From Aspergillus flavus (Eukaryota > Ascomycota > Eurotiomycetes > Eurotiales > Aspergillaceae): a DNA stretch of 64,000 bases. The translations under genes and the position numbers were made by a program. Positions within the stretch are counted from its first letter, which is position 1. Every line of letters starts with the position of its first letter. The notes below the pieces were generated by a model, which made no database searches, was not told where the DNA came from, and worked only from the letters and a program-made list of their open reading frames with translations. The DNA is taken from NCBI RefSeq assembly GCF_009017415.1, contig NC_092407.1, forward strand, positions 4,588,001 to 4,652,000, given 5' to 3'. This document shows, in pieces, positions 1 to 11,178 of this stretch.

Positions 1-100
1 CGGAAACTCTTCCAGGGACTTACCGAGTTATAGCTCGGCTAAACTGGACTACAACTTCGATCCTGTTAAGTTGGAGGTTATCACCGACCAGGGCTGGTGA
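1..100 (+). CDS. 3' end of an unidentified protein-coding gene (partial)
   Basis: The window opens inside an open frame (codons start at base 2) that reads 32 residues, ends with Gln-Gly-Trp and stops at TGA 98-100. The residues are a balanced mix of charged, aromatic and hydrophobic types, as in a real protein C-terminus. The rest of the gene lies left of the window, so no family can be named. The alternative is a chance open frame, because 100 bases is short; the frame reaching the window edge and the gene-free sequence after it favour a real 3' end. Confidence 0.4.
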   Translation, partial: GNSSRDLPSYSSAKLDYNFDPVKLEVITDQGW

Positions 101-1736
101 TCTTTATTTCGTGTGTGTCCAAATGTTTGAGATTTACGTGTCATCTGTTATGATCGCCAAACTCTCCTTGCTGCAGGAGGTATACGAACATTATGCAAGG
201 TATGCACTAGTACGCCATGTTGGAAAGAGAATGTTACTAGAATGCACCACCAGCCTTAAATCAACATGGGTGAAACATGATCTGCCCTGATGTTCTAAAT
301 ATTAACTATATCTTGGAAAGCCTACTATTGATCTTTGTAAGCCGGTAAAGTGTTGTCCTGAACCTCATACTGTCTACATAGGTCCAGAGCTGGCTTGGGT
401 CGATGTAGCATAAGATGTGACATCTTGGTCTATTTGCTCTTATAACAGTCAAACTCAGTGAATGTACTCGGGGTTTTAGCGCCAACAAACAATGCTGCTT
501 ATCGTCGTCTGTTATCAATCTACCGAAGGAATATCTAAGCCTCATAGACGCAGCAGACCCATTTCCTACGGGATGATTTAGCGCTCTTTCGGATCATATA
601 TGATAACTAAAGTATTAAAGCGAAAATGATAGTGAGGACTTCGTCTGTTCCTTGAGATTGCAAATGCCTGTGACCTACATTCTCCTTTGGTTGAAACAAT
701 TCCTCGGAAGCAAAATATATAAAAGCACACTGGGGACAGAAGTTTTAAAACTTTTGCTTTTAGTATGTCCTCAATTGCATAGTGGACCTTGAGGGTGATG
801 CAGTCTGTCAACACACAAGGACAAGGCTAACTATCGTAGGCGTCGTGACATTGATACGAACCACCATTATACTGCCTTGTTTTCTAAGTAGGTTACAGTC
901 ACAGGAACAAATTCGTACTCACGAATATAGACCATTGTGTTTGTCAAATCGCACAATGCTCATAGATCACATGAGGATGATGATATCGGTGGCGCTGTGG
1001 CGCGGAGCACCGAGAATTGCCACAGCCACATCTCGCTTGCCATGTCATCACTTCCTTTCCAGCTTCCCGCCTCTTTCAGCTATCAACAGTCAAATGCTCT
1101 GATAAGCTCACATTCCCTATCTGAACGTTTTGCGATCGATATCATTACAGCAATGCCCCCCGCTGCCCAGTTGGCAAACTGCTATTGGAAGCTATGAACA
1201 TGATTCGAAGCTGTGACACCGCCATCCATGGATCAACAGGAGCTAATCCGTTCTTGCGTAGCCCATTTTTTTTTTTTTTATTCAGTAATGTTGTGTGACT
1301 GCAGTAGACCTATTTGGATGTTCAGCTTCAAAATCCCGTGTCCAAGGGAGTAATCATGAGTTTTCTCCCCTCATAGGCAGGAAACCTTTCCGAATGGTGA
1401 AATCCACATTATCTCACGTGACTATATATCCCGATTGGGAAGTCAGCCGCAGATAGGTCAGGTGTCCGCTACCGCGTCAACGCGACGCTTCTACCAAGAG
1501 CTCGGTTTAACCTCGCCATCTGGCTACACCATCCATTAATTATCCTATACCAATCCGAATCAACGACCTAACTTGTCGCATGGTCGCATGACTGCTGACG
1601 GATAATTTATTTTTTATCAATCCTACGCGCTGGACCCGCGCCATCCGCTCATCTCTGTCACCAGTGGCTATCGCGCCCAACGAATCGCCACTCTTCCTCA
1701 AACGCTATCGACCATTGACGGTTCATTCCATTAGAA
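101..1736. other. Intergenic region, left
   Basis: There are only short overlapping frames on both strands with no recognisable domain. A poly-T tract lies near 1267-1279. The last few hundred bases before 1737 are pyrimidine-rich with C/T runs, as in many fungal promoters, and presumably hold the promoter and leader of the SAP-domain gene. I see no tRNA-like structure or repeat. Confidence 0.4.
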
Positions 1737-2657
1737 ATGGCCACCGACTACAGCAAGAAGACCAATGCCGAGCTAGTGGAGATTCTGAAGTCTCGCTCCT
1801 TGCCTCACACTGGCAAGAAGGCGGAGATGGTTGCCCGCCTCCAGGAGGATGACAACAACAAGGCTCAGACTGCAGCGCCGGCCGCAAAAGCCGATAACGC
1901 AGAGGATGTGATTGACTGGGAGGATGACGATGTCCCTGCTGCAGATGCTGCCGCAGCGAAGCCATCGACCGAGGCTGGTGCCGCCGCGATCGCTGCTGGC
2001 GGCCAGGGCGCTGTATCTAACCCGACTGAAGTTCCGAACCAGCAGCAAGACACCAATCCCGCTACCACAGACGATCTTACGGTAGAATCCAATGGGGATG
2101 CTGCCCCCACTGCACAAGGGGGAACGGAAGCAGCACCTGCCGAGGCCGCTGAGACGACTGAGGCAGCTCCAGCTGAGGAGAAGCCGGCGCCGGACTACTC
2201 CATTGGCCTTTCCGTTACGGACATGGAGGAGGAATTGAAGAAGCGTAAGGCTCGCGCCGAGAAATTTGGCATTACTGAAGATTCGAAGACCGCTATCGAA
2301 GAAGCGGAGAGAAAACTTGAGAGGGCTAAACGGTTTGGTACTGCTCCCGAGGAACCGGCTACAACCGGCGTTAGCAAATTGGACCAGGCACTTCCCAGCG
2401 AGAAGACCCGTAAGAGGGGTCGCGGCGAGAATGATCAAGGCAAGCGGGGAGGCAAAAGACGGGATTTCGGTGGGAGGAACAGGAATCAGACTCAGACTCA
2501 AACTCAGAACCAGAGTCAGAACCGGCGACGGGGCCAGGGTAACCGTAACCAAGGTCAAAACCAACGCAGCAATGAGAAGCCTGCCAGCAGCGGCTTGAGT
2601 GAGAAGGATAAGCTTGCTTTGGAGGCTAGGAAGAAGCGATTTGGGACTGCTGCGTGA
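1737..2657 (+). CDS. SAP-domain nucleic-acid-binding protein, Tho1/CIP29-like
   Basis: This is an intronless 306-aa protein. Residues about 8-42 form a SAP domain: two short helices with Leu-Val-Glu-Ile-Leu, a His-Thr-Gly-Lys-Lys turn and Val-Ala-Arg-Leu. SAP domains bind DNA or RNA, and fungal Tho1 and human CIP29/SARNP work in co-transcriptional mRNP assembly and export. The middle is Ala/Glu/Pro-rich and acidic. Around residues 160-205 a helix carries two copies of a K-R-F/A-E-K-F-G-type motif, and the protein ends with a similar K-K-R-F-G-T segment, as in the Tho1 family. Residues about 220-290 are an Arg/Gly/Gln/Asn-rich RGG-like tail suited to RNA binding. The start is the first ATG of the SAP frame with an A-rich context. 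Nuclear location is inferred from the family. Confidence 0.85.
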   Translation: MATDYSKKTNAELVEILKSRSLPHTGKKAEMVARLQEDDNNKAQTAAPAAKADNAEDVIDWEDDDVPAADAAAAKPSTEAGAAAIAAGGQGAVSNPTEVPNQQQDTNPATTDDLTVESNGDAAPTAQGGTEAAPAEAAETTEAAPAEEKPAPDYSIGLSVTDMEEELKKRKARAEKFGITEDSKTAIEEAERKLERAKRFGTAPEEPATTGVSKLDQALPSEKTRKRGRGENDQGKRGGKRRDFGGRNRNQTQTQTQNQSQNRRRGQGNRNQGQNQRSNEKPASSGLSEKDKLALEARKKRFGTAA

Positions 2658-5600
2658 TTAGATCTATGTTTCATTACCACTTTTACCTGTTTTTCTAAAT
2701 CTGGTGCAATTTAATAGGCGTTTTGAGGGAATCGTCACTGTGGTTTTAGTCTATGCATTTACCATATTACGCGGAACGTCTCTCCCTTTTTCTTTTCTTC
2801 TTTTTTACTTTTTTGAGCAGTCACCAGCAATGTGGGAGTCATCTCAATATTCGATATTAATACGGGATACCTGTACTACTTGCAGAGTGCGTACATACAG
2901 GTGAGTGCGCTATTGAACAAATATGGCGAGCCTGGTTTGAAACCCGTAATAGGTAAAAGGATCGACAAAAAGGAAGGAGACAACGTAACTAAATTGGGAG
3001 CATGGACCGATCAGCGTCACAGAAATATTCGGTAGCTTATCAGTATATTTTCTTTTTCTTTTTTCTTCCCCCTTTCTTCCGTAGCATGCCATATGCTGTC
3101 CTACGTTATCATGTTGGAGTCAGACTCGTGGAAGTGGCGGAATACACGAGTCAGCTGAAATTTGCAGGACGGATTCCGTTCCTGCAGCAAACCAGCGCCC
3201 ACTTCGCTCGGATTAGCATCTCGACTAATTTCCTGGTCGGATCTGATCGACAACTCGCTAAGGGCGCAGAATGATCGCTATTGCAGAAGGACAGAAGTAC
3301 AGGGTTTGGTCTTTACTTCAACTACTCTCTTTAGTCTGTCTGAACGCTCACGTCGAATTTCCTCTCTCAACCAGTCCGATCACGCAGGCCGGGCCAACAT
3401 CTTAATTTTTTTACACCGATCCGTGATTGGCATTTGGAACATTTGTCTAGACTCCCGTACTTGCTGCGGCACAAGCGACAATGTTTTCACACCCGTTAGA
3501 GCATGTTCGAATTTACCGCCGTCCCCACAGGGGCCGGAAGTATCACGGAGGCCTCTGCTTTGGTCTGGCGAATCCCTCACCGTAGTTGCCTTTTGCCCAT
3601 CCGTGCTAAGCCTGGCGGATTGAACCCATGTCGCCTCGCGCGTGCCCGTCAGGCTGTCTTCCGTCAATCAGGATCGCCCATGGCCGGTTCTCCATTTAGC
3701 GGCGGATCAGGACCCACGGCTCAGCGTCCCCACATACAAAGGATACATACAGGACGGGGCGACTTTTCACTTGGGGCCCGGCCTAATTGACGCGGGGGTC
3801 TCAGCTTCTTTGTCCAGGATGCCCTTTCACGTCTATGAGTGGTTCTTGTTTGTTGTATTATGGAATTCTCTTGAGACCCATCCATTTGGCCCGTTTCGGC
3901 CGTGAACTTATCTGTCATTCTACAGATACGATGGAGAATTTGTGTGTGTGTGTTCAAAGTTTCGGGGCGGACCTTTCGGCGTACCAGAAAGTAGAATCTA
4001 TGGTTATGGCCGCATGGCGACGGGAGAGCGAAGGCCACTCCGATATGTGGCAGGCATAGAGCACTCTGGTACTCGGGTATGATCGATTTTGAAAACACAG
4101 TTTGGATAGGACCGGATAGAGCGGAGACGGTCGGCAAGAGGGCCATCTCGTTAAAGCACGAAAAGGCTCGTGTAGGAATCGTAAATTTGTCATGTTGAAC
4201 AAGGCAAATAAGAGCGTCGTACATACATGATGATCGATTAGTGGTGTTCGGCCTCGCCGGGAGACGATCGCAAGTCACTGACCACCACCTGACTTGGGAA
4301 CTGTCCATTACTAAGAAAAGAACTTCCTTCGCAAGAAATTGTCCGAGTTCCGTCCTATCACAGCTTGCATACCGTCACACAGACCAAATAGAGCTCTGGA
4401 CTACTGCAGCATCGCATTACCAACAGATTTGCTGATGCCTGCATCTGCCATCTGGGCGTCTGCTTAACGAGGGGCTTTTGGCGAAAGTGCCGATCGCGCA
4501 TACGACGGACTCTTCCGCTATCTCACGCCACTCAACCCCATCCCAGCCTGTCAACTGCCATGTTCCAGTGTATCCAACACGCTGAGGCCCTAATGCTTGC
4601 CAGTCAGAGCAAACTGACTGGGTCCATGTAGTAGTGGACCTGTCCTTGACTTCTGTTCTCTACTTACTTTCGTGCACGTTCCTTTTACGCTTGTCGGGGG
4701 TCGTGTTTTTAAAGCGAATCTACACTATCGTTACCTTTCTCGTCAATTCTTGGCGATTCTAAATTATCCAAGGCTTAATACAATCGCTAACAGAAACAAA
4801 GTTACCCGTCCTCGCACCAATAGTCTCCCCGGTCACATCTGTGCTCGACAACGGGTCCGATGTCGATCGCACAGAGCCATTCTGGATTTCTCTCTGCGGT
4901 CTCTATATGGGTACTTAATCTACGAATAGAAACCATGTCTCCCCGCTGCGCCGGTCTGTTTTGGTATGGTTCAAATTAGCGCTGGGCACATTCTTGAACT
5001 TGAAAAGTCCAGAATATCCCAAGGTTCCTCGCTCCATGATCTAAATTCGGCTCGTTAAAATTCTTTCCTACATTTCTCTTTCTTTTACTTCTTGCACAGC
5101 TGGTCTCTGTGCTAACGTTACTAAATTACTATTATCTTCTATCATCTGTTTTAAGATTTTTTTCTCTGACGTGGGCGTGCAGACACAGCTCCCAACAGTC
5201 AACAACTTCACATTGCGTGTTAGCCACAGTGGGCTGTGGCGGAGTACATGCAAGTTGTCCGGTCATTCTTTAAAATAATAAAAAAAAAAAAAAAGAAATT
5301 GACCGCCCTTAAGCACTTCGCTATCCCGAATATTATTACATCACTATCTCCCCTCGTATACAGAAGAGGTCACCGAGGTTTCTGCGAAGTTACCTTCGCT
5401 CTGCTTTGCTTGCTCTTCTTTTGGTGCTTATTCTGTCCCACCAATAGATATTCCCCCACGCCATTAATATTTATTATTTTCATCTTACTATACGACACGC
5501 TCAGACATGCTGATACGGGTTTGTTGATTGCTGGCCAATTTTTTTTTGTCTCGATGATATGATTTGAAGGTAGGTAAATCTCGGCCCTCATACCGCATCT

Positions 5601-5745
5601 GGGTGTGACGCTTACATCGTTAGCGGTTATATTAGAAGCGGTGGTCATTATTTATCCGGGATGATTCCATGGCCATACTGTATTTCACCCACGGTTGGAT
5701 TATTAGTCTTCGGACTGGAGCTGGAAATTGGACTCAGGTAGCACC
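2658..5745. other. Long intergenic region / probable 5' leader of the 1,548-aa protein gene
   Basis: About 3.1 kb without a supportable gene. It contains pyrimidine tracts (near 2785-2815 and 3045-3075), an A-run near 5280-5294 and a T-run near 5541-5548. The longest open frame is a 195-codon minus-strand frame (3721-4308) with no recognisable domain. The length suggests a complex promoter and long 5' UTR for the downstream gene. No RNA gene was recognised. Confidence 0.35.
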
Positions 5746-8700
5746 ATGGCGTCGCACAAGTCTGAGAGCGGTCGAATACCGCGATTAAAGGACCTTGCTT
5801 CCCAGTCGCGAAATGCACCATTGCCTGGTAACAATGCATCGGCGAGAGTCTCTAATTCCTCAATCTCGCTGTCATCAGCGCTGCGCATTACAAGGCCCAC
5901 AAACATTAGGAACGGGGCCAACAAGTGGTCATCTCTATCCGACACCGATTCAGGTCATCCTGTAGCATCATCGAAGCCTTCTAGAATACCGTCTACACAC
6001 AATGCTCGCTCGTTGTTGCCTCCACGAGCAGCTACGCATCCGTTGCCGTCAGTAGCTCGTTCTACTCCAAGTGTGTTAAATACTGAGAGAGGACCATCGC
6101 TACGGGTGAACACTGAGACTCCTCCAAACTCACTGGCTGGTGGCCATCGACAGCCTGTCCGTGGTAAACCACGGAATGTTCTTCGGAGGAAGGCACCGAC
6201 TATTGGGCAACACTCTGGGAATAACAAGTCAATCACCGAGGGTATAAAGCCAGAAAAACTAAACGTTATGATCCCAGATACTACCCATCTGGACCAAGTC
6301 ATGGGCGGAAGTTTCCCACTCCCGCGGAGCCAAACCGAGTCGATGAAGGAAACAGTTTCGCCATACACACCTCAGGATACAAATGTGGGAAGATTACCTG
6401 AAGAGCAGCCTCACAATGAACCAAAGGAGCTTGCAAGTCTACGAACTACTATCAATACGCAAAATTTACCTCCTCCAACTCCTATATTTGCCTCGGCCAG
6501 TAGCCCGTCAACAAGATACTCTGGCTCCCCGGGTATGTGGAGTAGGACGTCCACACCCACATCCTTATCTTCATACTCCCCAGGAATTGTACAGCCGGCT
6601 AAGGCCGTGCCCCGTATTAGACAACCAAGCCCATCCCAAACCAGACTTCCTGTCTCGTTACGGCAGGCACAACAAACCTCACAAGATCATTCAGGCCATC
6701 TGAGAACTAACAAGCCCCCTGGTTCCGTCCCAGAGCCGAGCGCAACCTCTTCTTCTAAAAGCCGAAATCATGATTCTGCAGCGAAAGGACTGACAGACGA
6801 TACGTCCACTGTTTCTGGCAGCCTTTCGTCTCGGAAAGCAATCGCCAAATCTTGTCTTCCGAGAAAGACACAAGAGAACACTGGTACAGAGTCAGCCTCC
6901 TTAAGCCAAGAGAACTCGCAAGCCGTTCGATCACCTGAGGGTACTAAAGCAAAAGGGGCCCAGGAAACTGAAGGTAATGCTACGCACATACCAGCACGGC
7001 CAAGTAGAGAGGGAACACATCGGTTGCAGGTGGAGCCATCACCCGTTGTCCGAAGTAACTTGTCACCTGATATAGTGACAAGCCACAAAAGACGCCCATC
7101 AGTGGAAAGTTCATTCACTTCTGAGCGAATTCCGCTAGGCTCCGTTCAATCGGCGTCAACTTCAGTGGATTCACTACCTTCGAGGAGTTCTTCTCAAGTG
7201 CCTTCCCGTCTGTCACCTGAGCTTTCAAGAAACAGCCCCCGGGCCTCAACAAGAGAAACGAAGGCGCGGCAGAAGCCTCAGACACCAACAAGCCCACCCA
7301 AGAGTCGAAGATTTGGGCTGTTCACCAAAACATCCAAGCCTGAATTGGAAGCACATTCTTCTGAAGGAAGTCGCACAGCTCGAAGAGGTCCGTCTGCGGG
7401 AACAGGGCACGAAGGATACGGCAAGTACGCACAACGAGGTCGAAGGACAAGCGTCACCAGTAGCGGGTCTAGGACAAGATCAACTAGCACAGTGAGAAGT
7501 GCATCTAGATCTGTTTCTAGTAAAGGAAGCATGAACAGCCGTCCAGATATGGAACTAGATGACTTCTTGCTTGATCGTCTCGAGCCTGTCTTTATCAATG
7601 GTGGAGGTGTTGACGGTGCGACATTGGCTCGAACACAGAGTGAGCAAAGCTCAAGTGGTTATAGTACAAGCTCTGTAACGAGCCTATCCCAGAAGGCCGC
7701 AACCCCAAAGCACTACGGCTACCCCACCGAGACATTGACGTCTTCGACAGATACCATTGGCAAGCTCGAAAAGCTCGGTCAGGAAAGTAAGCCAGAAAAG
7801 AATGTGCGGGCAGCCCCCGCATCTACTCACCAGTCAAAGGCTTGCAATACTGAAAGGCTGGAGAAGCCAATCTCAAGTTCGAATGTCGATTCTGTGAAAC
7901 CAAAACCTTGTGCAACTGGCTCTGGGCAATCCCGCCCAGATGTTAGGAGTTCACCAAGTTCTTTGACTTTGAAGACAAACGGAGCGACGAGCCAGTCAAA
8001 TAAGTCACCCAAGAAAGGATTAGGTCTCAAATGGAACTTTTTCCAGAAAAGCCGCGATCCGAAATATGCCGAGCGTGAAACTCCACTTCCACCTCCCCAC
8101 CGTGTCCAAGCTACGGTATCGCCAGCAGCAGTTCGCCGGCCTATTGCACATTATGCTTTGGTTGATGCTGACTCTGATACCTTGGAAAATATTATACGGA
8201 ATGTTGAGGATTCACCACCAACCGAGGAAGAAAATATTGATACTCCGGTGGAGATCCCAGCGGCCTTAAATGTTAGGAAGCCCAGCGAATCTATTTTGCT
8301 GCCGTCACCTCCCAAGTTGAACGGTGAATTCAGGGCTTCTACGAAGGTCTACTTCAATAAGGATCAGGTGCCTCCCAGCTCCCAAAATCTAGCAGAATCC
8401 CCAGAAGAGCAGCGCACAACACGCCTCGCATCGGTCGGTCGGATTCCACGTGTAGTCTCGAGAAGGGACAGGCAGCACCGACCAGCTTTGCAATCCTTCT
8501 CGAGGCCATTCAGTATGGCCGATTCGCCTTCGATCGCAGCCCCCGTAACGACTAAGCAATTTGACTTCTCGCCGCCGGGCTTACCCACACTGGAGGCTCA
8601 AACAGGGACGTATCATGGGAATCCGTCAAGCTTTGCCTTTGATTTCACTCAACCATTCGGTGACCCTATGAGCCGTAGCGTTTTGGACTTTATCACTGGA

Positions 8701-10392
8701 CCTTACTCCTCGGACCAATTCTTGACATTCTACCCCAGGAAGGATTCAACAACGACCATAACAAGTTCAAGTGGCTCCGAGAGCCTAGCAGCAGTCACGG
8801 CTGTTATCCCGGAGCCTGAGTCTGCTTTAAATGAAGATGAAGTGTGGGGAGAATATGATGACCTCATTGACCATGTTCTCTCTCCTGAAACTGCGAGGTC
8901 TCTTTGTCCAGGTGATCCGGAGGCGGATGAGAAGTTCGAACTGGCCGCTATGGCAAGTAGAGCTCTTCAAGCTGAACTCAACGGACTCTCCGATCGCCAG
9001 GCCTTTCCCACAGCTGTTGAGAACCCCGCTGTAGCACTCACCCCGGCATCTCCAACTTCAAGCACCGGGTCTTTCCACCTGAGGCGATCTAAGATTGCCC
9101 CAACTCTACACTCGTCACTTGTGCTTTCTAGCCAGCCCTCGTTTAGTGACATAATCGCCTGCTACCACCATGATGGAAGTGTAGAGAATCTGCATGGCGA
9201 GGACCAACATAATTTGTCGACTCCATCCCTGTCCATTGAGCAGCAGTCCAGCTTTCTCACATCGCCTTCTTTAAATCCTTCACCAAGTTTCGAAACCTGT
9301 CGGCAGCGAAATACAATTTTGTTCGATATTGCTGAGCGTGATCGGGAAGGGCCGACCGCGCAAACTAACATAAGATCGGGATCACTCATGACTAGTCGAT
9401 GGTTGTCCTTCGGAAGGGTTCTATTCAGCCCCGCTCATAATCACATCAAAAACGGAGAGGAAGAGCGGATCCTCGTAGTTGATGGGCTAGGAAACGATGA
9501 CTGGTCGTTTTACTGTGCTTTGACATATCCTAATGCGGAGGTGTACAAGCTGAACGATGCACCGACTCCAACGGCATCCAAACATCCAGACGCCTGGCAG
9601 CCGCCATCCAATCACCATACTATCCACCATGCAAGCCTTGAGGATCGGTTCCCGTTTCCTAAACGATACTTCACAGTGACTGTTTTGCGCTTTCCCGCAG
9701 CATGCTCTGAACATGTTCAAGATAATATCATCTCAGAGTGCAAGCGTGTGCTGCGCCCTGGGGGCTACATGGAGATGAGTCTACTCGATCTCGACATGGT
9801 GAACATGGGAATTCGCACCCGAAAGGCTGTCAGAAATCTCAAGGAGAGGACCTACCTAACAGACTCCAGTATCAGCCTCAAGCCTTCAAGCGACAGCATA
9901 CAACGCCTCCTGGGACGACACGGGTTCGACAACCTACGACGCTGTATGGTACGGATTCCAGTCGCAGGGGTGATCGTAAGATCATCAGCCTCATCCTCAT
10001 CCACATCATCCTCGAATCCTTCCACATTAGCGGTGACAGCCACCTCCTCAACCGCACTGTCACACCCCTCCAACTCATCGATAGGCGCCCAGGCAAAAGC
10101 CCATAGCAAAACATCCTCCAACGACACCGACCTATCCCTCGGAGATCTCCTTTCAGACCCGTTCCCTTCCCCTTCCAACGACGAATCAATCCGGAAAATC
10201 GTCGCCAGAGTCGGTCGTTGGTGGTACACAAGATGCTACGAGATACCCGTCCTGGCGAACGGTGACGCAGGCCTCAGCATCTGGTCCGATAAGAAAGTAC
10301 TCCGCGAATGCCAGAAGCGAGGCACCGGGTTTCGCCTCTTGATCGCATATGCACAGAAGCCGAGCGAGAAACGCAGAACAGCAAGCGTTTAG
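5746..10392 (+). CDS. Large Ser/Pro-rich protein with C-terminal methyltransferase-like domain
   Basis: This is a single-exon 1,548-aa protein. The ATG at 5746 sits in a CACCATGG context; the frame is open a few codons further up but without another ATG. Residues 1-1200 are low-complexity, rich in Ser, Thr, Pro, Arg and Lys, with many SP/TP and RxxS sites, so this part is probably disordered and phosphorylated. Near residue 600 is a short Asp/Leu-rich stretch (DDFLLDRLEP). Residues about 1240-1400 look like a Rossmann methyltransferase fold: a hydrophobic strand ending Val-Asp-Gly-Leu-Gly-Asn-Asp (motif I position), an acidic/hydrophobic strand, then Phe-Pro-Phe-Pro-Lys-Arg-Tyr-Phe, and Lys-Arg-Val-Leu-Arg-Pro-Gly-Gly-Tyr, the classic post-motif of class I enzymes. 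Motif I deviates from the usual G-x-G-x-G, so catalysis is uncertain. An Arg-Trp-Trp-Tyr segment near residue 1490 is probably part of the same module. Substrate and location are unknown. Confidence 0.75.
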   Translation: MASHKSESGRIPRLKDLASQSRNAPLPGNNASARVSNSSISLSSALRITRPTNIRNGANKWSSLSDTDSGHPVASSKPSRIPSTHNARSLLPPRAATHPLPSVARSTPSVLNTERGPSLRVNTETPPNSLAGGHRQPVRGKPRNVLRRKAPTIGQHSGNNKSITEGIKPEKLNVMIPDTTHLDQVMGGSFPLPRSQTESMKETVSPYTPQDTNVGRLPEEQPHNEPKELASLRTTINTQNLPPPTPIFASASSPSTRYSGSPGMWSRTSTPTSLSSYSPGIVQPAKAVPRIRQPSPSQTRLPVSLRQAQQTSQDHSGHLRTNKPPGSVPEPSATSSSKSRNHDSAAKGLTDDTSTVSGSLSSRKAIAKSCLPRKTQENTGTESASLSQENSQAVRSPEGTKAKGAQETEGNATHIPARPSREGTHRLQVEPSPVVRSNLSPDIVTSHKRRPSVESSFTSERIPLGSVQSASTSVDSLPSRSSSQVPSRLSPELSRNSPRASTRETKARQKPQTPTSPPKSRRFGLFTKTSKPELEAHSSEGSRTARRGPSAGTGHEGYGKYAQRGRRTSVTSSGSRTRSTSTVRSASRSVSSKGSMNSRPDMELDDFLLDRLEPVFINGGGVDGATLARTQSEQSSSGYSTSSVTSLSQKAATPKHYGYPTETLTSSTDTIGKLEKLGQESKPEKNVRAAPASTHQSKACNTERLEKPISSSNVDSVKPKPCATGSGQSRPDVRSSPSSLTLKTNGATSQSNKSPKKGLGLKWNFFQKSRDPKYAERETPLPPPHRVQATVSPAAVRRPIAHYALVDADSDTLENIIRNVEDSPPTEEENIDTPVEIPAALNVRKPSESILLPSPPKLNGEFRASTKVYFNKDQVPPSSQNLAESPEEQRTTRLASVGRIPRVVSRRDRQHRPALQSFSRPFSMADSPSIAAPVTTKQFDFSPPGLPTLEAQTGTYHGNPSSFAFDFTQPFGDPMSRSVLDFITGPYSSDQFLTFYPRKDSTTTITSSSGSESLAAVTAVIPEPESALNEDEVWGEYDDLIDHVLSPETARSLCPGDPEADEKFELAAMASRALQAELNGLSDRQAFPTAVENPAVALTPASPTSSTGSFHLRRSKIAPTLHSSLVLSSQPSFSDIIACYHHDGSVENLHGEDQHNLSTPSLSIEQQSSFLTSPSLNPSPSFETCRQRNTILFDIAERDREGPTAQTNIRSGSLMTSRWLSFGRVLFSPAHNHIKNGEEERILVVDGLGNDDWSFYCALTYPNAEVYKLNDAPTPTASKHPDAWQPPSNHHTIHHASLEDRFPFPKRYFTVTVLRFPAACSEHVQDNIISECKRVLRPGGYMEMSLLDLDMVNMGIRTRKAVRNLKERTYLTDSSISLKPSSDSIQRLLGRHGFDNLRRCMVRIPVAGVIVRSSASSSSTSSSNPSTLAVTATSSTALSHPSNSSIGAQAKAHSKTSSNDTDLSLGDLLSDPFPSPSNDESIRKIVARVGRWWYTRCYEIPVLANGDAGLSIWSDKKVLRECQKRGTGFRLLIAYAQKPSEKRRTASV

Positions 10393-11178
10393 ACAGCAAT
10401 GCTTGCTACTCATGAAACCTCATGATAAATAACGACGAACTCACGATTTATGAAATGAAACAACTATTCTATGTTCATTAATATCCTACGAAACGATATG
10501 ACAGGGTTTCAGTTGTCACGAATATTACCGATAATTTACTACGCATACCGGCAACGGTCAGAGGAAGACAAAAACAGATTGTTATGATACCTTTTCTTGT
10601 ACTGTTTTGTTTTACGTTCTGGTGCTCTTTGAGACACAGACGGTTTACGGGTTTCGAAGATTTTGCGCGTGTGCATATTGTTCTTCTGTCTAGGGACTGT
10701 TTGTTCTGCTTGCATACCTGGAGGCTGTCTGAACACCTATATGATTGATTTCTTCGTCTAGCATCTTTACCTCCTGTTTTTGTATAGTCTTCATGAGGGA
10801 CTGAAAGTGTTTCGTGTTCCTGTTCTTGGTTTGATGTAACGCTTCTTTTTACTTAGTGAACTGCCTGGAGCAGGGATGAGCATGATAATAATATAGTACT
10901 GTACAAAGCGAGATTCATTGTACCGAGTAAGCGTATATGAATTAACTTGATGAACCACAGAGACTACAAGGGACAAAAGAAATACCTCTTACACGGAAGA
11001 CGCAACCACTGTAATAAGTTCATGTTGCTACTTCATGCTATTATTACTGTGACATGAGAAAACTAATATAAGAACACAATGCCTTGAACACGCGTTTTAC
11101 ACCGAATCGACAGTCAAAACATCTACACTCTCGCTGAACGTCGTCAACATGCACAAGAAATTCAGATACAAGATGGCG
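10393..11178. other. Convergent intergenic region
   Basis: About 0.8 kb of AT-rich sequence between the 3' ends of the 1,548-aa protein gene (plus) and the carrier gene (minus). It presumably carries both 3' UTRs and polyadenylation sites. No gene or repeat was recognised. Confidence 0.4.

Noticed and set aside
3600..3650. GGTTCAATCC-like B-box suggesting a tRNA on the minus strand
   Set aside because: No pairing T-arm, D-arm or acceptor stem could be formed around it.
3721..4308. 195-codon minus-strand frame with a true ATG
   Set aside because: No domain, mixed composition, in a region that looks non-coding; best seen as a chance frame.
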